Below, in pieces: positions 42,731-51,962 of a stretch of DNA of 64,000 nt; position 1 is the first letter of the stretch; every line of letters begins with the position of its first letter. The translations under genes were made by a program, and so were the position numbers. The notes under the pieces are model-generated. The model searched no databases. It was not told the origin of the DNA and saw nothing but the letters and a program-made list of their open reading frames with translations. The stretch is from NCBI GenBank assembly GCA_937896895.1, contig CALBNV010000046.1, positions 41,958 through 105,957 on the forward strand, given 5' to 3'. This DNA is from an uncultured Bacteroidales bacterium. GTDB lineage: Bacteria > Bacteroidota > Bacteroidia > Bacteroidales > F082.

Positions 42731-44155
42731 CTATCTTGTTTTAAGTTGTTGTGCTACATAATTTTCGTCTATAATGATTGTCTGTTTCTCACTTGAATTT
42801 GTCATTCCGCAATGCTCAAAATAAATGGGTGTCATAATTTTTGACAATGATGACCTCACATCACGAAACCCCATACCTGAATTTGCCGCTTTATTTGATA
42901 TCATATGAATGGCCTCTTTTGTAAATTTTAAATTGATATTGTTTCGCTGACAAAAATCAATATGCGTCTTCATTATGTTGTCTTTAGCATCAGTCAAAAT
43001 CTCATAAATCACATCCGAAGTAAGTTGATTCATAACCACAACCTCATCAATACGGCCTACCAGTTCAGGAATGAATCCATAACTAACAAGATCATCACGT
43101 GACACCTCCTTCATTATATTAGCATTTATGGCACTATCTGAAACATTACTATGTGAAAACCCAAGCGATCGATTATTTACATTTAATCTTTTTCTGATGA
43201 TGTCTTCCATACCTACAAATGCACCATCAAATATAATAAGTAGATTGTCTGTTGGCAAATTATACCTGCATGGTGAATAGCTTGAATTCAATCCATTCTC
43301 CAAAACAAGGCATCGTCCTGGTTCAAACAAATACATATAATCTCTAACCATGTCCATATCCATATCTGTTCCTTGTTCTCCAACTATTCTTTGATTATGA
43401 TGAACTATTTTGTCAAATTCATGAATCATTATTATCGAGTATTTCATTTGTTCAATAGTATAATTATTGCTTAACATAGCGTTTAAAATCATATCATTAA
43501 GATGCAATCCTCTCCATCCTGTTGGTACAATCTCATTGGAATTCACATGAACAATCGGCATATCATTATAAAGATCGCCAAAACGTCTTATCATTTCACT
43601 TTTGCCAGTTCCAGTATGTCCCATTAGTAAAACCGACCTGATAATATTCGGGATACCTAGTCTTCTACATTTATCATGCATGGCGATTGGCACCGACAGT
43701 TTTAAAATAGGATCATTTTGCCCTTTGATATACTGTTGAACTATCGTTGCTAATTCTTTCGGACTATTGAATTGCTTAATTTCCTTCTTAGCTGTTTTTT
43801 TCTCAACTTTAAGTTCCGAGGCTTTGAAGCCATAAGTCTCATAAAGATAAGCTTTATCTCCATCAGTCATAGATCCTAACAAATGTTCCCATTCTTTAAG
43901 TTGTTCCTGCATTACTTCATCAGAACGGTCATTGTTAATTGTGGCACTAAGTGTTTCATCTTCAATCATTTCTTCAAGCCTTTCAACAGATAATTCGCCA
44001 TTTTCCAACATTTGTGTGTATTGAATTGCATGTTCGGGCGTAAAGTAAGGGCACATAAACATTCTTGCAATCAATTTCTGGTAGTCTATGTTGTCATTTT
44101 TAACAACATCAATTCCGAAGAATTTCACTCTCTTTTTGTTAACTTGCTTTTTCAT
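42731..44155 (-). CDS. ClpX-like AAA+ ATPase with altered Walker B
   Basis: 474 residues. Residues 1-150 are helical and lack the ClpX zinc finger. Walker A is 'GHTGTGKS' at 179-186. Walker B reads 'IIMIHEFDKI' (about 241-250), so the first Asp of the usual DE pair is His while the Glu is kept. 'FIPELVGRIDEVVVMNQLT' and 'SGMGFRDVRSSLSKIM' correspond to the ClpX arginine-finger and sensor 2 regions. It is likely a protein-remodelling ATPase, perhaps with weak hydrolysis. It leads a minus-strand operon with the 379-residue and WG-repeat genes. Confidence 0.82.
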   Translation of the reverse strand: MKKQVNKKRVKFFGIDVVKNDNIDYQKLIARMFMCPYFTPEHAIQYTQMLENGELSVERLEEMIEDETLSATINNDRSDEVMQEQLKEWEHLLGSMTDGDKAYLYETYGFKASELKVEKKTAKKEIKQFNSPKELATIVQQYIKGQNDPILKLSVPIAMHDKCRRLGIPNIIRSVLLMGHTGTGKSEMIRRFGDLYNDMPIVHVNSNEIVPTGWRGLHLNDMILNAMLSNNYTIEQMKYSIIMIHEFDKIVHHNQRIVGEQGTDMDMDMVRDYMYLFEPGRCLVLENGLNSSYSPCRYNLPTDNLLIIFDGAFVGMEDIIRKRLNVNNRSLGFSHSNVSDSAINANIMKEVSRDDLVSYGFIPELVGRIDEVVVMNQLTSDVIYEILTDAKDNIMKTHIDFCQRNNINLKFTKEAIHMISNKAANSGMGFRDVRSSLSKIMTPIYFEHCGMTNSSEKQTIIIDENYVAQQLKTR

Positions 44156-44194
44156 GGCTATTGTTGTTAAGTGTTATACAATCATCGTTTTGTG

Positions 44195-44202
44195 CAAAAT
44201 TA
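44195..44202 (-). promoter_or_regulatory. minus-strand -7 element of the AAA+ operon
   Basis: The minus strand reads TAATTTTG followed by C, 40 bases before the AAA+ ATG at 44155. Confidence 0.55.
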
Positions 44203-44311
44203 ACACACCCACAATTGTACAATTATCGGATAGTTATCTGTAAAACAAAAAAAACAGAAACCCAAATCGGAGTCTCTGTATCAAAAGTCTGGAAAACTTA
44301 TTGGATGACAA

Positions 44312-44875
44312 CTAGCGAGTGCTCATATATTTTTCAATTTCAGTTTTTATATCTGCAATTGCTTCATCTATTGACACAGGCCTGTTGTCATGTGCATCAA
44401 GCGAAACATTGTACATAAATGGCAATCCGTTGTAAAACTTCTCTTTCTTATGCGTATGCCCAAAGAAGTTGACAATCCAGTCTTTAGGCTTCTCAACTTC
44501 CATATCCACAGTAATAGATGGAAAATGGCTCAGGTAATATTGATGACCTTGATACCACAAATACTTTGCGCCTTCTATTTCAACAATATTCGATTCTTTC
44601 CTGTATAACTCGATTTTCATACTCCCGTCATGGTTGCCAAGAATAAGGTGTTTCTTGCCTTTAAGCCGGTTAACAATTTTCATTGCATCATCCAAATTAT
44701 TGTTCTCACCTTTAAATATAAGGTCGCCAAGAACATATACGTCGTCGTCATCAGTAATGCATTCATTCCAATTTTTCTCAATAGCGGCATTCATATCCTC
44801 TACACTATGAAAACCACGAGGCTCATAGATAAATGATTTATGATTAAGATGTAAATCTGATGTTAAATATATCAT
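44312..44875 (-). CDS. metallophosphoesterase
   Basis: 187 residues with the calcineurin-like set in order: 'LTSDLHLNHKSF' (DxH), 'VYVLGDLIF' (GD), 'LILGNHDGS' (GNHD), 'YYLSHFP' and 'NFFGHTHKKEKF' (GHxH). Length and order match small phage- and island-borne phosphoesterases of the YfcE/MJ0936-like type. The substrate is unknown: phosphodiesters or a phosphoprotein. Its ATG lies 32 bases inside the end of the zinc-ribbon gene, so the two are coupled. Confidence 0.88.
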   Translation of the reverse strand: MIYLTSDLHLNHKSFIYEPRGFHSVEDMNAAIEKNWNECITDDDDVYVLGDLIFKGENNNLDDAMKIVNRLKGKKHLILGNHDGSMKIELYRKESNIVEIEGAKYLWYQGHQYYLSHFPSITVDMEVEKPKDWIVNFFGHTHKKEKFYNGLPFMYNVSLDAHDNRPVSIDEAIADIKTEIEKYMSTR

Positions 44876-45560
44876 AATTCTCTATTTTTTTGTATGGTTT
44901 TAACGGTTTGTCAAGAGCTTCGCGTTTGTCTTTGATAAAGTTCTCATAAAGGCATTTATCCAATTCTTCATCTGCAATGTATTCTGCCCCGCGTTGTTTA
45001 TATCTCTCCTGATGCCACGCCACATATTTGTCAAATGTGAAGCTGTTTAGCAACTCAGTGTATTCTTTATTATAACATAGTAATCGATACAATTCAAATA
45101 TCAACGAATACAAACATGGTTCTTGTCTTAACAAACATTCCAATAGCCATTGCATGTTCTCTCGATTAAATGTTCTTTCTTCAGATGGTATATCGCTTTC
45201 AGCGACATCCCTGCATAACTCATTGTATGCCCACCATGTGTCCATCCTTGCACGTAATTCAGATTTTTCATCACCAGATAGTTCTTTAATAGCCTGTTTA
45301 AGCGTTGGGTATGATAAAACGCCAGTATCTTCACACTGAACCTCTTCAACTTTTAGAGTTGATTTTGCCGGTAGGATAAAAAAATGTTTACACGACGGGC
45401 ATTGTTGAGTCCATGAAGGTTCACACCATTCAACAAACTCAACATGACCATCCGACCATAACGGAGCCTTCTCGTTACTCCAAGGTTCTAGACTGAAAGC
45501 TAATCTTTTAATCTCTCCGCAATGAGGGCAAGTTACAATATAAGTTGATGTATTTTTCAT
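44844..45560 (-). CDS. zinc-ribbon hypothetical protein
   Basis: 238 residues from the ATG at 45560; a TTG further upstream would overlap the -7 element and is not used. Two CxxC pairs near the N-terminus ('VTCPHCGEIKRL' and 'QQCPSCKHFFIL') form a zinc ribbon interrupted by about 40 residues. The rest is helical and Trp-rich ('MDTWWAYNELCRD'). CpXC-type proteins look similar at the N-terminus, but I am not sure of the family. Coupled to the metallophosphoesterase gene. Confidence 0.65.
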   Translation of the reverse strand: MKNTSTYIVTCPHCGEIKRLAFSLEPWSNEKAPLWSDGHVEFVEWCEPSWTQQCPSCKHFFILPAKSTLKVEEVQCEDTGVLSYPTLKQAIKELSGDEKSELRARMDTWWAYNELCRDVAESDIPSEERTFNRENMQWLLECLLRQEPCLYSLIFELYRLLCYNKEYTELLNSFTFDKYVAWHQERYKQRGAEYIADEELDKCLYENFIKDKREALDKPLKPYKKIENYDIFNIRFTS

Positions 45561-45578
45561 AGTTTTAAAGCTAGTTTG

Positions 45579-45586
45579 CAAATATA
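45579..45586 (-). promoter_or_regulatory. minus-strand -7 element of the zinc-ribbon/phosphoesterase pair
   Basis: The minus strand reads TATATTTG followed by C, 18 bases before the ATG at 45560. Confidence 0.55.
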
Positions 45587-45617
45587 CAAAAAAACAGCAA
45601 TAGTTTATTACGAATGA

Positions 45618-46952
45618 TTATTCATTGCCCTGAGTTTCATGCCAATGCTGTAAAAACCGCAGTGACATAAGAATTCTTTCATACCATGTAAGCAACCCCC
45701 AATTAAACTGTTCGACGATTTCCTCATAACTACTAGGGACTGTTATATTTGAAAGGGTCGTTTTTAAATCATTTCCCATAAATACAGCATGATTATCTAA
45801 CGCCCTGGCTAACCAAGTATAAGCTTCATCATAACTTTGATTAACAACTTTCCCCTGCATATAAAAATCAAACAGTTTCAATTGTGCCTGCGTTTCATTA
45901 TCTTCAGCTGCTTTCTTGAACAATTCATATGCTTTTTCATAATTTTGTGCCAAACCAGTACCATACTCATAGCATTCGCCCAAAAGGTAAAGTGCCCATG
46001 CATCATTTTGCTCTGCTGCTTTTTTGTACAACATGACTGCTTTTGTATAGTTCTGACCGAACCCCATACCATCAGCATAACGTTGTCCTAAACAACACAG
46101 TGAATAAGCATCATTATTTATAAAAGCTTTCTTATACCACATCTTAGCCATTTCATTATTTTGAATCACACCAAGTCCCAATGCATAACAATCTCCTAAA
46201 TCCCACTGTGCATATATGTTATCCTGTTCCGCAGACGCAGTGTAAAGCTCAAAAGCTTTCTCATAATTTTGGTCAACACCAATTTCATGTTCATAACATC
46301 TACCCAAATTCCATTGCGCTTCTGCATGATTTTGTTCTGAGGCTAATGCATACCACACAGCAGCAGTTTCACAATCTTTTAGAACGCCTATACCATTTTC
46401 ATAACAACAACCCAATTCATTCTGCGCAATAGCTAATCCATGTTTGGCTGCTATGGTAAACCATTCTACTGCTTTTTTATAATTCTGTTTAACGCCAAGA
46501 CCTTTAAAATAAAACTCTCCCAAACTACATTGTGCTAAAGCGTCTCCCATGTTTGCTGCCATTGAATAAAAAGTGAAGGCTTGTTTAAGATTTATAGACA
46601 TGCCTATTCCATACCTATTCATTGCAGCTAAAGTTCGTTGAGCTGGCGCATTATTATTTTTAGCAGCTTTTGAATACCAATTAATTGCCATTTCATAGTC
46701 TTGTTTAACTCCAATACCTTTAGCATAGCATTCTCCTAATTGATATTGAGCAGCGATAATACCCAATTCAGCTTTTTTAGATAATAGCTCAAATGCATTC
46801 TCTTCATAATCAATATTATTATGAACGCAATACTTGTCAATCAGATGTATAATCTTTTGCACCATATTATCACCCATTTCTTCGGCTATGGTATCAAGTA
46901 TCTCTTCAAAACAGAGATTTTCAAAGGTTTTCTTCATGTTATCCGTTATCAT
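45618..46952 (-). CDS. Sel1-like repeat protein, about ten repeats
   Basis: 444 residues. Residues about 55-390 consist of Sel1 repeats of 36 residues with the pattern 'AQYQLGECYAKGIGVKQDYE', 'AINWYSKAA', 'AQCSLGEFYFKGLGVKQNY' and so on. No signal peptide. It is presumably a cytoplasmic scaffold. The C-terminus has a helical extension not made of repeats. It is separated from the zinc-ribbon gene by about 57 bases that contain that gene's promoter. An alternative start at 46937 (second Met) is possible. Confidence 0.85.
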   Translation of the reverse strand: MITDNMKKTFENLCFEEILDTIAEEMGDNMVQKIIHLIDKYCVHNNIDYEENAFELLSKKAELGIIAAQYQLGECYAKGIGVKQDYEMAINWYSKAAKNNNAPAQRTLAAMNRYGIGMSINLKQAFTFYSMAANMGDALAQCSLGEFYFKGLGVKQNYKKAVEWFTIAAKHGLAIAQNELGCCYENGIGVLKDCETAAVWYALASEQNHAEAQWNLGRCYEHEIGVDQNYEKAFELYTASAEQDNIYAQWDLGDCYALGLGVIQNNEMAKMWYKKAFINNDAYSLCCLGQRYADGMGFGQNYTKAVMLYKKAAEQNDAWALYLLGECYEYGTGLAQNYEKAYELFKKAAEDNETQAQLKLFDFYMQGKVVNQSYDEAYTWLARALDNHAVFMGNDLKTTLSNITVPSSYEEIVEQFNWGLLTWYERILMSLRFLQHWHETQGNE

Positions 46953-47040
46953 AGTTCTAGTGTTTTAATATTCATAATTAAGTACGACTGCGAAGATAGC
47001 CATATTTACAAATTCACTTATAGAGGACTAGTATCGGACG

Positions 47041-47190
47041 GACGATTCCTCCAATTCCTATGCATAGTAATCTTAGGAAATTTCCACGGCATGAAGCCCT
47101 CTACTCAAAACCATGTTCCGTTTAGCCGCTTTTCAAATGTTTCGTCTTTTGGTTCCTGCATCTACACAATGTTCCTGTCCAAATCGCAAT
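47041..47190 (+). repeat. intergenic repeat, copy A
   Basis: Shares with 48316-48485, in order: CTCCAATTCCTA, ATAGTAATCTT, GGAA-TTTTC, TTCCGTTT/TTACGTTT-GCCGCTTTT, AATGT, and TTTTGGTTCCTGCATC with ACAC-TGTTC. It is shorter than copy B. The two copies flank the ADP-ribosylglycohydrolase gene. Confidence 0.65.
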
Positions 47191-47342
47191 AAAAATGATT
47201 GAAGCAGATGATAAAATTGAGTATTCTGAAATCTGCTTTTTCAAAAAAACGTTTTTTGACATTTATCTAATTGCTAGGATTTGATATGTCATTTTGTTGA
47301 TAACTTTTTGTTTTTTCACTTGCAATCCATTTTTTATACCGG

Positions 47343-47350
47343 TAATTTTG
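47343..47350 (+). promoter_or_regulatory. -7 element of the ADP-ribosylglycohydrolase gene
   Basis: TAATTTTG matches TAnnTTTG, 20 bases before the ATG at 47371. Confidence 0.55.
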
Positions 47351-47370
47351 TAGCATAAAAATGTTGATTT

Positions 47371-48213
47371 ATGTTAGGAGCAATTACAGGAGATACCATT
47401 GGTTCTCGATTTGAATTTTCAGGCATCAAACATACAGAATTCCACCTGTTCGATCAACGATGCCGCTACACCGACGACTCAGTTATGACCATGGCCGTTG
47501 CAGAATGGCTTATGGACGACTCCGCTTATTCACATGAGGTATTGGAAGAAAAAATGGTAAAATATGGTGCGCTAGACCCAAGAGCGGGATATGGTGGCAT
47601 GTTTTCATCTTGGTTATTCTTCCCTAAAGCAATTTCTAAAGATGGAAAACGTCATCCATACAACAGCTTTGGCAATGGTTCAGCAATGAGAGTCAGTGCG
47701 GTAGGGTGGATGTTCTATACACTGGAAGAAACCGAGCATGTGGCGGAAATCTCAGCCAGTATTACCCACAACCATCCCGAAGGCATAAAAGGAGCTCAAG
47801 CTACAGCTGCAGCAATCTTCATGGCCAGAAACGGAAAAACTAAAAAGGAGATAAAAGACTATATCACAAACAAATATGATTATAATCTGAATCGTAAACT
47901 AGACGATTTCAGACCTCGTTATAGTTTTGATGTAACCTGTCAAGGCTCTGTTCCGGAAGCGATCATAGCTTTTCTTGAAAGCCACGATTATGAATCAACC
48001 GTCCGTCTCGCAGTCTCTATCGGTGGTGACTCTGATACACAGGCCTGCATTGCCGGAGGTATAGCTGAAGCTTTCTACGGTATGCCCGATGAAATCATAA
48101 CACAAATAGCTGGTTATCTTCCTCAAGACTACATGAAAAATATCATCCGTCTCGGTGAAGTGTCAGCATACAGATGCCATTTGGACCAGATAAAAAAGTG
48201 TTGGAAAATGTAG
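47371..48213 (+). CDS. ADP-ribosylglycohydrolase family protein
   Basis: 280 residues. 'MLGAITGDTIGSRFEF' at the N-terminus, 'CRYTDDSVMTMAVAEWL' with the metal-binding TDD, 'SITHNHPEGIKGAQATA' and 'SIGGDSDTQACIAGGIAEAF' are the full set of DraG/ARH-type motifs, so the di-magnesium site should be intact. The enzyme removes ADP-ribose from proteins or nucleic acid, or cleaves related glycosides. Isolated gene with own promoter, flanked by two copies of one repeat. It could be an antidote to an ADP-ribosyltransferase or a defence part; no transferase is seen in the window. Confidence 0.92.
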   Translation: MLGAITGDTIGSRFEFSGIKHTEFHLFDQRCRYTDDSVMTMAVAEWLMDDSAYSHEVLEEKMVKYGALDPRAGYGGMFSSWLFFPKAISKDGKRHPYNSFGNGSAMRVSAVGWMFYTLEETEHVAEISASITHNHPEGIKGAQATAAAIFMARNGKTKKEIKDYITNKYDYNLNRKLDDFRPRYSFDVTCQGSVPEAIIAFLESHDYESTVRLAVSIGGDSDTQACIAGGIAEAFYGMPDEIITQIAGYLPQDYMKNIIRLGEVSAYRCHLDQIKKCWKM

Positions 48214-48315
48214 AAAGATAAGTATGATACAATTAACAAGGTGGAATAAGGTAGCTGAACAATGTCATGTATATACAATAGATAGTATTAGGAAAAGAAA
48301 GAAATAGTCTATCCC

Positions 48316-48485
48316 AATCACTCCAATTCCTACAATTCCGAAGATTCCCACGCCATAGTAATCTTCGGAATTTTCGTAATTCTCCGTGGCTTGATGGTCT
48401 CTGCAAATCACTATGTTACGTTTCGCCGCTTTTCCAATGTCCCTCTTTTAGTTCCTGCATCAACACCGTGTTCTCGTTGCAATTG
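48316..48485 (+). repeat. intergenic repeat, copy B, with hairpin
   Basis: Counterpart of 47041-47190. It begins with a 13-bp perfect stem, AATTCCGAAGATT with AATCTTCGGAATT, at 48335-48372, which may also terminate transcription after the glycohydrolase gene. Confidence 0.65.
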
Positions 48486-49264
48486 TGAGTGTGTAGGCGG
48501 GAAATAGGTGTTCGCTTCCGCGCTGCCTTAAAAGCCTTTTTGCCCCCTGCAAGGGCTTCGCAAGCTGGTCTAAAAAAAATCTCCACCTTTCGCTTCTCTT
48601 CAGGTAGTATTTTTTTGCCCAGCCCTTGCATGGGGAACCACGCTTCGTGTTTACGGCACAATTGAAAGTCCCTGGGGCGCAAGCTAAAGCTCTCGCCCCT
48701 AATCCGCTACCATGCAACTGCTAAATTGAACGCACTTCAAAAAGGCTTTTAGGCGGCAGCTTGGTCGCTCGCTCGGGGCTGCCTCTCGGCGGGGTTCTCG
48801 CACAATTCAAACGTCTCATAACCCTTGGTAAGTATAGCACAATTCAATGTCCCTGCATCCAAATCCCGCCGCCAGCCCCTAACAGCTGCGGGCTACTCAG
48901 CAGACTGTCATTTTCGTCTCGCCTTGAAAGCATATCAAACCTCAATTGATGTGTCTTCCGTTTCGTGTTATCGTCGAACAGCCTGCCTCCGTGCCTCCTC
49001 CCAGCTGCTGCCACCCCGCACGCGCGTCGCGCGCACCCTACAGCAAAAAACTTCGTTTTTGCTTCCGTGCCCCCGTCCTATCGGCCGGGGGAGGAACGCG
49101 GTGCGACCTCACCTGAGCTGCGTCCGGTCGTTCCACTTCCCTCCCTTGCCCAGACCCACATGTTTTTTAGCAATGGCTTCATTGATTGTTACCGAGTAAT
49201 TTCCGAGGTCTCTTAGTTCTCTGAGTGCTCCGAGTTTTTAGTTTCTGAGCAATTCAGTGGTTTT

Positions 49265-49860
49265 GTCTTCATTTCATGCCGCAGCATCAGTATAGCGGCA
49301 GCCGTCTCCCAGCGGGAACCCTCGGCTGACGCTACACTCATGCTGCTTTCGGGAAACACAATGCGTCCCCTTTTTGGTTCCTGACTTCTATACAATGTTT
49401 CGGGGCAAAGGCAAAATCTTTCGTTCCGCTTCTCTTCACTCAAGAATTTGCCGACAGTGTCGCGTCCCCACCCACCCGCCCTTTTAGTTGTGGCATCTTT
49501 TTGAAAATATCAATAAAATAAAGTGTTTCCAATTCTTTTAGTGTTTCCTTTTTGATTCTGCAAAACATCTCGTTTTCGTCTTTTATTGATTGCCGCAGCA
49601 TCAGCATATCGACAGCCGTATCCCAGTGGGAATCCCTCGGCTGACGACATGCTAATGCCGCTTCAGTGCAACACAATGCATCTCTTTTTTGGTTCCCGGC
49701 TTCGATTGATAGTTTCTGCTCAAAAGGCAAAAGCTTGATGATTGCCGTCTCCCAAAGGGGACCCTCGGCAACCATCAAGCCTTTGCCGACAATGTCGCGT
49801 CCCCACCCACCCTCCCTTTTGGTGGCTACTTCCTTTCGTGATTGTTAATAAATTCAAGCA
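49265..49860. repeat. imperfect tandem duplication of about 300 bases
   Basis: Unit 1 (about 49265-49560) and unit 2 (about 49575-49860) share, in order, GCCGCAGCATCAG, the GCAGCCGTCTCCCAG-like segment, CCCTCGGCTGACG, CACAATGC, TTTTTGGTTCC and TTGCCGACA-TGTCGCGTCCCC followed by ACCCACC. Neither strand has a coding pattern. Confidence 0.65.
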
Positions 49861-50386
49861 TTTCCGTTCCTTTGAAGGTCTCTTTTTGACTGTAAACCTA
49901 TTTCAGGACTGATCCTTGATTCGATTGATTCTGAACACCTTGACTATCTCTCGTCCTGATTTTTCTTGACAATTTTTAATGTAAAGTTAATGCAGGACTA
50001 ACCCAGAGTCCTCTTAGTGCTCCGAGTGCTCCGATCTGCGTAATCCCGCGAGTGTCAACGAGCCTAAATCCCTTTCGGAAGAACTGTGGAAGTCCAAATC
50101 CGTGTAATCTGTAAAATCTGCGAGAAAAAATGTTGGTGATTCAAAAATTCAAAAAAAATGATGCAAAATTAGCCCTGATTGCCTAGTCCGTCAAGGTCAA
50201 GCCCTTCGGGTTTTTGGAAAAAAATCTCCACCTTTCAGGTAGTATTTTTTTGCAAAAAACCTTGACTGCCGTCGGCTATCATGGCTGGCAAAAAAAGCAT
50301 CTTTTTTTTCTTTTTTTGTTTCTTCTTCGTTTTGGTGAAAAATTTTATAACAGCTATCGCATCTTCCCGATTTTCCTGACTGACAG

Positions 50387-50434
50387 ACTGGAAATCGAGA
50401 GCAAACCATTGAAATCGAAAGCACCACAATCAAC
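50387..50434 (+). repeat. short direct repeat before the first DUF6266-like gene
   Basis: ACTGGAAATCGAGAGCAAA followed by TGAAATCGAAAGCAC; the same wording returns at 51100-51135 after that gene, so the gene is bracketed by direct repeats. Confidence 0.6.
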
Positions 50435-50509
50435 CGACTCTTTCCATACAGTTATTTTTACTAAACTTGCCTCCTAATCACTTTTATTAACCCTAATAAT
50501 ATAAAGATT

Positions 50510-51094
50510 ATGGCTAAATTAAAAAACAAAAACAGCGACTGTCCCGGTGACGACACCATCGGCAAGGTCATCGACTTCATCTCCAAGACAGACCAAGAAA
50601 AGATTAAGATTGCAAAAGCTTTCCTCTATCCGCTCATCAGGCTGCTTAACATCGGCCTGAAGTACGTGGCCAAGAAAAAGACTCCTTACAAGTATGCCGT
50701 CACCGAGATGGTTCGTCACGCCCTCTCAAGCACCGGCAACGACCACGAGTACTTCATCGATTTCTCAAAAATCATCCTATCACGAGGCAACCTCACAGCT
50801 CCGCAGGTCGAAGATGTCCATTTTTCTGGTGGCAAGTGTTCCGTCCAAATGAGCGACAACTCTGGCGAGGGTGATGCCAAGCCGGACGACATCTCCATGC
50901 TCCTTTTCTACAACGTCTCAAAATTGGAGTTCATCTGCTACCTTCAGGGAAGCTCACGCTCAACAGCTTCTCAACAATACGACATCCCCGAACATTGGGC
51001 AGGCGATGTGGTTCATGCCTACATCACCATGAAGTCCGCCGACGGCAAACTCGTCTCCGACTCCCAGTATCTCGGCGATTACATCGCCAACTAA
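50510..51094 (+). CDS. diverged DUF6266-like protein
   Basis: 194 residues. The N-terminus (about 1-55) differs from the four proteins downstream, but from about 55 on it follows the same plan: 'YVAKKKTPYKYAVTEMVRHA', 'YFIDFSKIILSRGNLTAP', 'MSDNSGEGDAKPDDISMLLF' and 'HWAGDVVHAYITMKSADGKL' align with the protein at 53305 in particular. It therefore looks like a family member with a replaced N-terminal domain. No signal peptide. Function unknown. Bracketed by short direct repeats. Confidence 0.6.
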   Translation: MAKLKNKNSDCPGDDTIGKVIDFISKTDQEKIKIAKAFLYPLIRLLNIGLKYVAKKKTPYKYAVTEMVRHALSSTGNDHEYFIDFSKIILSRGNLTAPQVEDVHFSGGKCSVQMSDNSGEGDAKPDDISMLLFYNVSKLEFICYLQGSSRSTASQQYDIPEHWAGDVVHAYITMKSADGKLVSDSQYLGDYIAN

Positions 51095-51136
51095 CCTACT
51101 GGAAATCGAGAGCAAAACCCCGAAATCGAAAGCACT

Positions 51137-51170
51137 GAAAACCGACGTGTTTTGACACATCGGTTTTCTT
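51137..51170 (+). terminator. terminator after the first DUF6266-like gene
   Basis: GAAAACCGACGTGT pairs with ACACATCGGTTTTC across TTTG, followed by a T-rich stretch. Confidence 0.7.
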
Positions 51171-51292
51171 ATTATTATTGCAGCAACCTTGGTTTAAGGG
51201 GAGTTCTACGGAGGCCATACCCATAACTACCTACTCCCTACCAAGGCCGTATAAAACATTATTTATTAACCCTTAAAAAACAATTTAAAATT

Positions 51293-51943
51293 ATGGGAAC
51301 AATCAAACAAGGAATCCTCGGAGGTTTCTCCGGAAAAGTAGGAACCGTCATCGGTTCGTCATGGAAAGGTATCAGCTACATGCGTGGTCAGGCTCAGCAT
51401 GTCAAAAACCCTCGTTCATCGGGTCAAGTCAATCAGCGCAGCAAATTCAATCTCGTGTTGAACTTCCTGCAGCCTAACGTCCCTTACATCCGTATCGGAT
51501 ATAAGAGTCTGGCTGCTAAGCAGACCGAATTCAACGCAGCCATGTCGTATCTCCTGAAGAATGCCATCACCGGCGACTCTCCAGACTATGAGCTGGATTA
51601 CACCCAGGTGCTGGTCTCTCAGGGTGGTCTCACTCAGGTTAACGATGGCGCTGTCAACTGGACTGCCGCTCAGAGCAAGCTCACCTTCAGCTGGACTGAC
51701 AACAGCGGCGTAGGCAACGCCCTTGCAACCGACAAAGCAATGCCGTTCATCTACAACAAGGACAAAAACGAGACCATCTACAACACTGCAGGTGCCACTC
51801 GTACAACCCACACCATGGACGTAACCGTTCCAAACAACTGGGTGGGTGACAAAGTGGAGGTCTATCTCGGCATGGTCTCTGAGGACGGTGCTCTCGTGGC
51901 AGATTCTCTCTATCTCGGCGAGAAGACATTGAGTGCAGCTTAA
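51293..51943 (+). CDS. DUF6266 family protein, paralogue 1
   Basis: 216 residues. The Gly-rich N-terminus 'MGTIKQGILGGFSGKVGTVI' followed by 'GSSWKGISYMRGQAQHVKNP' is shared with the next three genes. The C-terminal part has 'WTDNSGVGNALATDKAMPFI' and 'NNWVGDKVEVYLGMVSEDG', probably a beta-sandwich domain. No signal peptide or membrane segment. DUF6266 is a Bacteroidetes family without assigned function. It heads a tandem array with gaps of 19-37 bases, likely one transcript. Confidence 0.78.
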   Translation: MGTIKQGILGGFSGKVGTVIGSSWKGISYMRGQAQHVKNPRSSGQVNQRSKFNLVLNFLQPNVPYIRIGYKSLAAKQTEFNAAMSYLLKNAITGDSPDYELDYTQVLVSQGGLTQVNDGAVNWTAAQSKLTFSWTDNSGVGNALATDKAMPFIYNKDKNETIYNTAGATRTTHTMDVTVPNNWVGDKVEVYLGMVSEDGALVADSLYLGEKTLSAA

Positions 51944-51962
51944 ACCCTAAAACCGCTGTACC

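Larger units (their letters stand above)
46953..47370. other. intergenic region: repeat copy A and promoter of the glycohydrolase gene
   Basis: Contains the minus-strand leader of the Sel1 gene, the repeat at 47041-47190 and TAATTTTG at 47343-47350. I see no gene in it. Confidence 0.5.
48214..50509. other. 2.3-kb non-coding region full of degenerate repeats
   Basis: No convincing gene on either strand; open frames here are short and repeat-derived. The region contains repeat copy B, an imperfect tandem duplication of about 300 bases (49265-49560 and 49575-49860), and paired short elements such as AAAATCTCCACCTTTC near 48576 and 50221, TAGTATTTTTTTGC near 48606 and 50241, and AGTGCTCCGAG near 49217 and 50014. 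Some parts are clearly more GC-rich than the island. Confidence 0.6.

Noticed and set aside
48416..49778. Several open frames of 60-124 codons on both strands
   Set aside because: They lie in repeat-rich non-coding DNA, mirror the duplicated unit and have no protein-like composition or start signals.
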